DNA of 5,275 bases from Desulfuromonadaceae bacterium (GTDB taxonomy: Bacteria > Desulfobacterota > Desulfuromonadia > Desulfuromonadales > Syntrophotaleaceae): NCBI GenBank assembly GCA_021107335.1, contig JAIOSZ010000218.1, positions 1 to 5,275 of the forward strand. The letters run 5' to 3'. Below are positions 1-4,840 of this stretch, piece after piece. A model generated the notes under the pieces. That model was not told where the DNA came from. It did not search any database and saw only the letters and a program-made list of their open reading frames with translations. The stretch's first letter is position 1. Every line of letters starts with the position of its first letter. The position numbers and the translations under genes are program-made.

Positions 1-125
1 ACCGAGGCGAGGTTGACCCCAGCCTCGGCGGTTATTTTACGCAAAGAAGTACAATGGTAACCGCTATCGGCAAAGAGCTTTTCCGCCACATCGAGCAGGC
101 GCTGCTTGGTCGTCGACTTGTCCAT
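1..125 (-). CDS. TetR-family transcriptional regulator, N-terminal part (cut by window edge)
   Basis: Read on the minus strand from an ATG at 125-123, the frame stays open to the window edge and gives 41 residues. The start has the usual TetR pattern: a short polar tail, then 'QRLLDVAEKLFADSGYHCTS', then 'LRKITAEAGVNLAS', which is the helix-turn-helix entry (residues about 28-41) of this family. TetR proteins are dimeric DNA-binding repressors released by a small ligand; the ligand-binding domain lies outside the window, so the ligand is unknown. A G-rich stretch (GGGGTGGA) ends right at the ATG and is a poorly spaced ribosome site. The gene is divergent from the flavoprotein gene at 400, and its promoter region carries palindromes, so self-control and control of the neighbour are both likely. 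The family is well supported; the specific role is not. Confidence 0.85.
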   Translation of the reverse strand, partial: MDKSTTKQRLLDVAEKLFADSGYHCTSLRKITAEAGVNLAS

Positions 126-181
126 TCCACCCCGTCTTCTGTTTAATGATTCCCGTCTAAAATATTTTTACTCTCCGACAA

Positions 182-210
182 TTTAAACAAACGTTTGACT
201 TATTTGTCAA
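182..210 (-). promoter_or_regulatory. Minus-strand promoter for the TetR gene
   Basis: On the minus strand a perfect -35 hexamer TTGACA (210-205) is followed after exactly 17 bases by TTTAAA (187-182), a 4/6 match to the -10 consensus. Transcription would begin near 175 and leave a leader of about 50 bases before the TetR ATG. The promoter is overlapped by palindromes at 188-197 and 195-210, as expected for an autoregulated repressor. This is a sequence match only; no start site is known. Confidence 0.6.
188..210. promoter_or_regulatory. Candidate TetR operator: two overlapping palindromes
   Basis: Bases 188-197 read CAAACGTTTG, a perfect 10-base palindrome. It shares three bases with a second dyad at 195-210, TTGAC-N6-GTCAA. 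Together they cover the -35 and spacer of the TetR promoter. TetR repressors commonly bind dyads of this size in a divergent intergenic region. Binding by this protein is inferred from position, not shown. Confidence 0.5.
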
Positions 211-390
211 GAATATACTCTTGGCCGGCCATAACGCGCTTTTACCCTATAGATAATGATAGCCACTTCTTGCAATAAGAGCTCGGCAGGTAATAATCAA
301 ACAAGGCTTTCTGCACGGGAAGAGATCGCGGCTTTTCCGGAAAAACTCACCTCATGTCCACCTTCCCAAACCGATGCGCATTTAACGAGA

Positions 391-394
391 GGAG
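391..394 (+). promoter_or_regulatory. Ribosome binding site deciding the flavoprotein start
   Basis: GGAG at 391-394, within GAGAGGAG (387-394), lies five bases before the ATG at 400. No comparable site precedes the earlier in-frame ATG at 256, so this favours the shorter 548-residue protein. Confidence 0.75.
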
Positions 395-399
395 ACAGC

Positions 400-2046
400 A
401 TGCTTCAGTGGCCTAAAACAAATGATGCCTTGGGCACCAGTAATCGGGGCGTGCCCTGTGAGTCCGGACTCTGCACTCTATGTACCGCCGACTGCAAAGG
501 TAAATGCGAAACCTGGTTATCCTGCCTGCTCGGTCGCAAACTGCTATATCCAAGAAATTTCGGCAAAACCACTGCCGGTTCAGGAAATGTTACTTCGATT
601 GGCATCGGCTATCATGCCTTGCGCATTCAAGGCTACGCCTACGGTTCCAAAGGGATCCCGGCAGGCCTATCCGACGATGCTGACGATTGTATCTTTCCCA
701 ACGTCAGCATCGAGACGGAGTTCGGTGCTGAGATTAAAACAAAATGCCGTATACCAATGATGACCGGCGCCTTGGGATCGACCTTCATCGCTTCCGATTA
801 CTGGGATTCTTTCGCCGCAGGCGCCGCCCTCTGTGGGTTTCCTATCGTGGTGGGTGAAAATGTGGTGGGCGTCGACAAAGAATCACAGATTAATAAGGGC
901 AAGGTGATCTCCTCACCGGAACTCGAACGCCGCATAAGCTCCTTTTTTCGCTATTACAATGGTTACGGAGCCATTATCGTCCAGGTCAACGTCGAAGATA
1001 GCCGCAATGGCGTTGCCGAATATCTGATTGATAAATACGGCGACAAGGTCATGGTCGAACTCAAGTGGGGGCAGGGTGCCAAGGATATCGGTGGTGAAAT
1101 CCAAGTAACCACCCTGGAGTACGCCCAGTTTCTGCAGCAGAGGGGCTATGTAGTCGACCCCGACCCCAGTGACCCGGTGGTTCAAGAAGCCTTTAACAAC
1201 CACGCCATTACCTCCTTTGCCCGCCACAGCCGCCTGGGAGCCACTAACCTGGCTACCGCGGCCCAGGTCCGGGACGATTTCCTGGATACCGTTTCCTATC
1301 TGCGAACCCTGGGTTTCAAGCGGATCTCCCTGAAGACCGGGGCCTACGGCATGGAGGCGCTAGCGATGGCCATACGTCTGTCGGCCGAGGCCGGTCTCGA
1401 CCTACTGACTGTCGATGGCGCCGGCGGCGGCACAGGCATGAGCCCCTGGAATATGATGGAACACTGGGGGATCCCTTCCCTGGCATTACACGCAAAAGCC
1501 TATGAGTACTGCAAGCTGCTAGAAAAGGCCGGCCAAACAGTTCCTGCTCTCTCTCTGGCGGGGGGATTGGCCCGAGAGGATCACTTGTTCAAGGCACTGG
1601 CCCTGGGGGCCCCCTTCACTAAGTTAGCTTGCATGGGACGCGCACCGATGATTGCCGGCTTCCTCGGCAGTAATATTCAGGGGGTCTTTGAGCCGGAGCA
1701 CAAGGCCCGTTTCAATGGCTCCTGGGATGAACTGCCCCCCAGTGTCACAGCGGTTGGAACCTATCCCGAAGAGATTTTTGCCGGCTGGGAAGCGGTTAAA
1801 AATCTAGTCGGCGCAAGGGAGATGAAAAACATCCCCTTCGGCGCCGTGGCCATGTACGGCTATGCCGACAAATTGGCCTGCGGCCTCCAGCAGTTTCTGG
1901 CGGGAGCCCGCAAATTCAACCTGGCCGAAATCAGCAGGGATGACCTGATGGCCGCCAACAGGGAGACCGCCGCGGAAACGGGGCTGTCCTTCATGACCGA
2001 AGCCCAGGACGAAACAGCGCGACGGATCATCGGCGGCCAATTCTAA
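400..2046 (+). CDS. Stand-alone FMN-binding glutamate synthase domain protein (GltB domain-like)
   Basis: This 548-residue protein resembles the FMN-binding synthase domain of glutamate synthase, which reduces 2-oxoglutarate plus ammonia to glutamate in GOGAT. There is no glutaminase domain here, so the amide donor or true substrate is open. Visible motifs are QGAK at 225-228 and VDGAGGGTGMSP at 338-349 (the family's GGTGASP-like loop). AGGLAREDHLFKAL at 387-400 looks like the phosphate-binding end of the TIM barrel. The N-terminus carries six cysteines (20, 25, 28, 32, 36, 42), suggesting an Fe-S cluster. The usual CxxxxxCxxxxC after the barrel is absent; that region reads CMGRAPMIAGF (411-421). 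I chose the ATG at 400 because GAGAGGAG precedes it by five bases, while the in-frame ATG at 256 lacks such a site. A terminator follows, so the gene is probably transcribed alone. The fold is well supported; the reaction is less certain. Confidence 0.85.
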   Translation: MLQWPKTNDALGTSNRGVPCESGLCTLCTADCKGKCETWLSCLLGRKLLYPRNFGKTTAGSGNVTSIGIGYHALRIQGYAYGSKGIPAGLSDDADDCIFPNVSIETEFGAEIKTKCRIPMMTGALGSTFIASDYWDSFAAGAALCGFPIVVGENVVGVDKESQINKGKVISSPELERRISSFFRYYNGYGAIIVQVNVEDSRNGVAEYLIDKYGDKVMVELKWGQGAKDIGGEIQVTTLEYAQFLQQRGYVVDPDPSDPVVQEAFNNHAITSFARHSRLGATNLATAAQVRDDFLDTVSYLRTLGFKRISLKTGAYGMEALAMAIRLSAEAGLDLLTVDGAGGGTGMSPWNMMEHWGIPSLALHAKAYEYCKLLEKAGQTVPALSLAGGLAREDHLFKALALGAPFTKLACMGRAPMIAGFLGSNIQGVFEPEHKARFNGSWDELPPSVTAVGTYPEEIFAGWEAVKNLVGAREMKNIPFGAVAMYGYADKLACGLQQFLAGARKFNLAEISRDDLMAANRETAAETGLSFMTEAQDETARRIIGGQF

Positions 2047-2081
2047 GGGTGCGAAATTCGGCCAATTTCAATCTCGCCCTT
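2045..2081 (+). repeat. Nested inverted repeat just after the flavoprotein stop
   Basis: GAAATT (2053-2058) and AATTTC (2064-2069) form a perfect six-pair stem around a five-base loop. AAGGG (2045-2049) and CCCTT (2077-2081) can close it from outside. It overlaps the stop codon and sits directly upstream of the terminator at 2090. It may protect the mRNA 3' end or be incidental; nothing more can be said from sequence. Confidence 0.4.
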
Positions 2082-2089
2082 GCAAACGG

Positions 2090-2117
2090 GCCCGCACTTG
2101 CTGAATGCGGGCTTTTT
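2090..2117 (+). terminator. Rho-independent terminator of the flavoprotein gene
   Basis: GCCCGCA (2090-2096) pairs perfectly with TGCGGGC (2106-2112) across a nine-base loop and is followed at once by five T residues (2113-2117). The stem is GC-rich and lies 43 bases past the stop codon. This separates the flavoprotein gene from modE and makes the modE group an independent transcription unit. Confidence 0.88.
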
Positions 2118-2130
2118 ATTTGCCTTTGCC

Positions 2131-2161
2131 TTGCAAAGTTAGTACTTTAAAGCTGTATATT
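2131..2161 (+). promoter_or_regulatory. Candidate modE promoter with an operator-like dyad
   Basis: TATATT (2156-2161) is a good -10. The best upstream hexamer is TTGCAA (2131-2136), spaced 19 bases away, longer than ideal. Between them lies AAAGT-TAGT-ACTTT (2135-2148), a dyad with perfect five-base arms, positioned where a repressor would block RNA polymerase. It does not match the known enterobacterial ModE box in an obvious way. Autoregulation by ModE is therefore only a possibility. Confidence 0.4.
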
Positions 2162-2170
2162 TTCAGATCA

Positions 2171-2179
2171 AAGGAGGAG
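2171..2179 (+). promoter_or_regulatory. Strong ribosome binding site selecting the GTG start of modE
   Basis: AAGGAGGAG at 2171-2179 is close to a full anti-16S match and lies four bases before GTG 2184. It supports the non-ATG start and high translation initiation. Confidence 0.85.
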
Positions 2180-2183
2180 TGGC

Positions 2184-2993
2184 GTGGCAGACAATAATCC
2201 ATCGGACCTCAGGGTCTCCGGATCTCTCAGCTTTAAAATGGCCGGCGAAGATTTTCTTGCCCTCAACCGCATTGAACTGCTGGAGAAGATCGACCAACTC
2301 GGTTCGATCACCAAAGCAGGTAAAGCCCAGGGCATCAGCTATAAAACAGCCTGGGAGCAGGTCGATGCCCTTAACAACCTAGCAGAAAAACCGCTGGTCA
2401 TGCGTTCGGCGGGTGGCAAGGGTGGCGGCGGCACCTGCCTGACCAACGAAGGCAAGGAAGTGGTCCGACGTTATCGAGCCATTCAAGCCGAACACGAACG
2501 TTTTCTCGCCGCTCTTGGAGAGCACCTCGATGAAGGGGAAAAGTTCTACAAGTTTTTAAGAAAGGTCAACATGAAGGTCAGTGCGCGCAACCTGTGGACT
2601 GGAGCGGTGGTGAAGCTTTCCCAGGGCACCATCAACACCCTGGTGGAACTCAAGCTCAAGGGCAGCGACAGCCTCACGGCCCAAGTGACTAACGAAAGCG
2701 TCGAAGGCCTGCAATTGACCTTGGGTCGGGAGGTCTTTGCCATGGTCAAAGCCCCGGCGGTCATTATCGTCAAGGAGCTCGGCCAGGCCCGTCTCAGCTC
2801 GTGTAATATCCTCAAGGGGAGTATCTGTCGCATCACCGAAGGGAATGTCAACTCCGAGGTCTCTTTGGAACTTCCTGGAGGCAGCACCATCAGCGCCACC
2901 ATCACTAAAGGTACTGACACTCTGGAGATAGCCGAGGGCGATGAGGCCTGGGCAGTCTTTCAGGAATCGAGTGTCATTCTGGGCGTCGTCTGA
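2184..2993 (+). CDS. modE: Molybdate-responsive transcriptional regulator ModE
   Basis: This 269-residue protein matches E. coli-type ModE in length and order. A winged helix-turn-helix spans about residues 20-115, with the hallmark GISYKTAWEQVDALNNL at 50-66 and the glycine-rich wing GGKGGGG at 77-83. Two molybdate-binding TOBE/Mop domains follow, at about 128-197 and 203-269. SARN (133-136) and KAP (189-191) lie where ModE contacts molybdate. In the family, the dimer binds molybdate and then DNA, typically repressing the modABC transporter and activating molybdoenzyme genes. The start is GTG at 2184, four bases after AAGGAGGAG, a very strong ribosome site. The FRG gene follows after 39 bases and there is no mod transporter gene in the window, so the targets here are unknown. 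Identity is confident. Confidence 0.95.
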   Translation: MADNNPSDLRVSGSLSFKMAGEDFLALNRIELLEKIDQLGSITKAGKAQGISYKTAWEQVDALNNLAEKPLVMRSAGGKGGGGTCLTNEGKEVVRRYRAIQAEHERFLAALGEHLDEGEKFYKFLRKVNMKVSARNLWTGAVVKLSQGTINTLVELKLKGSDSLTAQVTNESVEGLQLTLGREVFAMVKAPAVIIVKELGQARLSSCNILKGSICRITEGNVNSEVSLELPGGSTISATITKGTDTLEIAEGDEAWAVFQESSVILGVV

Positions 2994-2998
2994 CGCCC
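2981..2998 (+). repeat. Perfect stem-loop spanning the modE stop codon
   Basis: GGGCGTC (2981-2987) and GACGCCC (2992-2998) form seven GC-rich pairs around a GTCT loop. The TGA stop (2991-2993) starts in the loop and ends in the right arm. Only two T residues follow, so it is not a standard terminator. It could pause polymerase or set the ratio of modE to downstream message; that is inference. Confidence 0.5.
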
Positions 2999-3032
2999 TT
3001 CCCTGCCACCACTAAGCTGTGGATTGAGGCAT

Positions 3033-3842
3033 ATGAACGAAATCCGCATCAACAGCTGGGATGAACTGCAACAGGAACTGTTCGCTGAATCCTGGAACGA
3101 GGATCTCGGCCGGTTTCGCTCTCGCTTTGCCTTTCGTGGGCTTTCCGACACCCACTATTCCCTACAGACCACACTCATGCGCCTCGGCGGCGACTATGCG
3201 CCACTGGAGCGTCACCTGATGCGCAACTTCAAAAAGTATGCACATCACAGTGCCGTCGAATCCGACTCCTTCTGGCACTGGATGGCCAGAGCCCAGCACT
3301 ACGGCCTTCCAACCCGGCTTCTGGACTGGACCTATTCACCCTTCATCGCCATGCATTTTGCCACGTCCAACATCTGCAAGTACCATCTCGACGGTGCCAT
3401 CTGGGCCGTCAACTACGTCAAGGTCCATCAACTGCTGCCCAAACTGTTGCAGAAGCGGCTCAATGCCGAAGGGGCCAACGTCTTTACCGTAGAAATGTTG
3501 GATGAAACCATCCGCGACCAGAAAGAGTTAAACGCCTTGTCGCGGGACCATTCTGTCATCTTTTTCGAACCGCCTTCCATGGAACAACGGATCGTCAATC
3601 AATTCGCCTTTTTCTCGGTGATGCCCGATCCGACAAAGTCCCTTTGTCAATGCCTGGACAACCACCCCGCGATCTGGCGCAAGATCATCATTCCGGCGGA
3701 GCTTAAGTGGGAAATCCGCGACAAGCTCGATCAAGCTAACATCACCGAACGGGTGTTATTCCCGGGTCTTGATGGCCTCAGTCAGTGGCTACGTCGACAC
3801 TACAGCCCGAAAGATGCTTCCTCGATCTGTCAAACCGACTAG
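3033..3842 (+). CDS. FRG-domain protein of unknown function
   Basis: This 269-residue cytosolic protein (no signal peptide or membrane segment seen) has the features of the FRG domain. They are FAFRGLSD at 32-39, including the Phe-Arg-Gly triad at 34-36, and then HYGLPTRLLDWTYSP at 89-103 followed by A106 and HFA (108-110). LFPGLDGL at 242-249 is near the C-terminus, as in other FRG proteins. The domain is named for its motif and no reaction is established that I can cite. The invariant Arg, His and Asp residues suggest a binding or catalytic site. I chose ATG 3033, although its GAGG (3026-3029) is only three bases away. A TTG at 3024 would add three residues but has no better site. It lies between modE and the deaminase with short gaps (39 and 29 bases), so all three are probably one operon. 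Domain call confident; role unknown. Confidence 0.85.
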   Translation: MNEIRINSWDELQQELFAESWNEDLGRFRSRFAFRGLSDTHYSLQTTLMRLGGDYAPLERHLMRNFKKYAHHSAVESDSFWHWMARAQHYGLPTRLLDWTYSPFIAMHFATSNICKYHLDGAIWAVNYVKVHQLLPKLLQKRLNAEGANVFTVEMLDETIRDQKELNALSRDHSVIFFEPPSMEQRIVNQFAFFSVMPDPTKSLCQCLDNHPAIWRKIIIPAELKWEIRDKLDQANITERVLFPGLDGLSQWLRRHYSPKDASSICQTD

Positions 3843-3871
3843 CGTCCACTCTCTCTTTGATCGGTCCAAAC

Positions 3872-4462
3872 ATGTCCCAGTCCTACCCGAATATCGTACT
3901 GCGCCTACCCGATTGGCTGGATGCGGTCTTGCCGCCAGTTGAACGAGTCTATGCCAGTCGCGAAGAACGTATGGGGCTAGTGATCAACCTGGCACGGCAG
4001 AACATTCAGCGCGGCACCGGTGGCCCCTTTGCCGCTGCCGTCTTTGATCTAGACAGTGGAAAGCTGCTGGCACCCGGGGTTAACCTTGTGGTCGACGGCC
4101 ACTGTTCAGTGGCCCACGCCGAGCTGGTGGCCCTGATGCTGGCCCAGCAGCTAGCGGGCAGTCACGATCTCGGCGGATCGTCCCATCCCCCCTGTGAACT
4201 GGTCACCACCACCGAGCCCTGCGCCATGTGTCTCGGCGCCCTGCCCTGGGCGGGCATCATCAGTCTGGTCTGCGGTGCCCGGGACGAAGATGCCCGCGCA
4301 ATCGGTTTTGATGAAGGAGACAAACCAGCCGACTGGCCGGCCACGCTACAACAACGGGGCATAGCGGTGCATCGCGATGTCTGCGCCCTTCAAGCCCGAG
4401 CGGTACTCCAGCAATACCGGGACCGCGGCGGTCCCATCTACAACGGCCGCTCGACCAATTGA
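3872..4462 (+). CDS. Zinc-dependent nucleoside/guanine-type deaminase (CMP/dCMP deaminase fold)
   Basis: This 196-residue protein belongs to the cytidine deaminase-like superfamily. The zinc site is complete: HAE at 82-84 gives the His ligand and the proton-shuttle Glu84, and EPCAMC at 115-120 gives Cys117 and Cys120. GGPFAAAVFD (50-59) and N71 form the substrate side of the pocket. The C-terminal part (FDEGDK at 146-151, then DW and a late GGPIYN) resembles free-base or nucleoside deaminases such as guanine deaminase more than TadA, which has a different tail. Guanine to xanthine is the likeliest reaction, but another purine or pyrimidine is possible. ATG 3872 was chosen although no Shine-Dalgarno is visible. 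The frame is open back to a GTG at 3785 inside the FRG gene, and that extension looks non-coding. It lies 29 bases after the FRG stop, so translation may be coupled. No clear terminator follows. Confidence 0.85.
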   Translation: MSQSYPNIVLRLPDWLDAVLPPVERVYASREERMGLVINLARQNIQRGTGGPFAAAVFDLDSGKLLAPGVNLVVDGHCSVAHAELVALMLAQQLAGSHDLGGSSHPPCELVTTTEPCAMCLGALPWAGIISLVCGARDEDARAIGFDEGDKPADWPATLQQRGIAVHRDVCALQARAVLQQYRDRGGPIYNGRSTN

Positions 4463-4611
4463 CCTTTGGTTGCCAATCCACCTCCAAAACTTGAGCATAT
4501 GATGGAAAAAAGGTGCAAATAACTGGGGCCACGTACTCCCCGGGAGGACATTCAACGGCTTGCTGCGCCAATTAACTAAAAATAAGCTCCAGCTACTTGA
4601 TCAGAAAAAGA

Positions 4612-4621
4612 GACATATGTC
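4612..4621. repeat. Ten-base perfect palindrome GACATATGTC
   Basis: GACATATGTC at 4612-4621 is self-complementary. A related half, ATATGTGAC, appears at 4639-4647, about two and a half helical turns downstream. Spaced half-sites like these can be protein-binding sites, but no regulator can be named and chance is possible in AT-rich DNA. Confidence 0.3.
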
Positions 4622-4675
4622 AGAATTGTTAATCCCTGATATGTGACCGTAAGACGAAGATTAGTTGAGCCGACA

Positions 4676-4693
4676 TTGACAGATACAATCTGT
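4676..4693. promoter_or_regulatory. Dyad overlapping a TTGACA hexamer upstream of the SET gene
   Basis: ACAGAT-ACA-ATCTGT (4679-4693) is a perfect inverted repeat with six-base arms. It overlaps TTGACA (4676-4681), a perfect -35 sequence. No good -10 lies 16-18 bases downstream, so the promoter itself is doubtful. The dyad is still a credible operator candidate for whatever transcribes the SET gene. Confidence 0.4.
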
Positions 4694-4715
4694 TCTCAGC
4701 ACAACTATCTGGTAA

Positions 4716-4744
4716 TTAAAATCCACCCAAACCCTCTTTATAAC
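4716..4744 (+). promoter_or_regulatory. Candidate promoter for the SET gene
   Basis: TTAAAA (4716-4721, 4/6 match) is followed after 17 bases by TATAAC (4739-4744, 5/6 match). Transcription would start near 4751 and leave a leader of about 90 bases holding the hairpin or small frame described nearby. The match is moderate and AT-rich DNA gives many such hits. Confidence 0.4.
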
Positions 4745-4760
4745 AATAATTACAACCTTG

Positions 4761-4838
4761 ATGAAGAAGGGGCCTGAGAGCTCTTTACAGGGAGCTTTTC
4801 CTGCAGGACCCCTTGGAATTCCTTTAATTTGGAGCTAA
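4761..4838 (+). CDS. Possible 25-residue peptide immediately upstream of the SET gene
   Basis: An ATG at 4761 opens 25 codons ending with TAA at 4836-4838, two bases before the SET ATG at 4841. The product starts MKKGPESSLQGAF and ends GPLGIPLIWS, with a basic start, a Gly/Pro-rich middle and a hydrophobic, Trp-ending tail. There are no repeats or cysteines. No Shine-Dalgarno precedes the ATG, which argues against efficient translation. The tight stop-start spacing would suit translational coupling. The same bases also form a hairpin (4767-4814), so the frame could be accidental. It could be a leader peptide, a peptide substrate of the neighbouring enzyme, or not a gene. Confidence 0.25.
   Translation: MKKGPESSLQGAFPAGPLGIPLIWS
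4767..4814 (+). repeat. Long imperfect RNA hairpin in the SET gene leader
   Basis: AAGGGG (4767-4772) pairs with CCCCTT (4809-4814), CCTG (4773-4776) with CAGG (4804-4807) leaving A4808 bulged, and AGCTC (4779-4783) with GAGCT (4792-4796). A competing stem, CAGGGA (4788-4793) with TTCCTG (4798-4803) and a GCTT loop, uses the same bases. No T tract follows, so it is not a terminator. It ends 16 bases before the SET ribosome site and might regulate access to it. Confidence 0.45.
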
Positions 4839-4840
4839 GC

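Larger units (their letters stand above)
126..399. other. Divergent intergenic region with no convincing gene
   Basis: This stretch separates the TetR gene from the flavoprotein gene. Apart from the promoter and dyads at 182-210, it holds TATACT at 214-219, a fair plus-strand -10 with no well-placed -35, and a perfect 12-base palindrome, TTTTCCGGAAAA, at 333-344. The frame of the flavoprotein is open back to an ATG at 256. That 48-codon extension has no ribosome site in front and does not resemble the family, so I treat it as untranslated leader. The plus-strand promoter could not be fixed. Confidence 0.55.
4463..4760. other. AT-richer intergenic region without a convincing gene
   Basis: No supported gene lies here. 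There is no clear terminator after the deaminase; the best stem is GGGG/CCCC around 4524-4540 without a T tract. A frame is open from 4503 to a TGA at 4644-4646 and reads plausibly (it includes WGHVLPGRTFNGLLRQL). It has no upstream start in frame, but the ATG at 4499 would join it across a run of six A (4506-4511), so it may be a gene remnant or chance. Palindromes at 4612-4621 and 4679-4693 and promoter-like hexamers near the right end suggest control sites for the SET gene. Confidence 0.5.

Noticed and set aside
256..399. 48-codon N-terminal extension of the flavoprotein from ATG 256
   Set aside because: There is no ribosome site before 256, the extension has no family-like sequence, and a good ribosome site precedes the ATG at 400.
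913..1227. 104-codon minus-strand open frame inside the flavoprotein gene
   Set aside because: It lies wholly antisense to a clearly coding gene, and no family is recognised in it; it is a shadow of the true frame.
2546..2920. 124-codon minus-strand open frame inside modE
   Set aside because: It is antisense to a confidently identified full-length modE and has a low-complexity, non-family sequence.
3785..3871. Extension of the deaminase to GTG 3785
   Set aside because: It would overlap the FRG gene by 58 bases, lacks a ribosome site and adds sequence unlike the family; ATG 3872 gives a normal deaminase length.
4524..4540. GGGG/CCCC stem as a terminator for the deaminase operon
   Set aside because: There are only four pairs, a nine-base loop and no following T tract.
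4260..4571. 103-codon minus-strand open frame over the end of the deaminase and the intergenic region
   Set aside because: Most of it is antisense to the deaminase, and it has no recognisable domain.
4767..4830. TPP riboswitch-like strings (GGGGCCTGAGAG and ACCCCTTGGAA) before the SET gene
   Set aside because: The conserved GGGGTGC...GGCTGAGA spacing, the P3 helix and the late GCGTAGGGA element are missing, and thiamine control of a SET gene is not expected.
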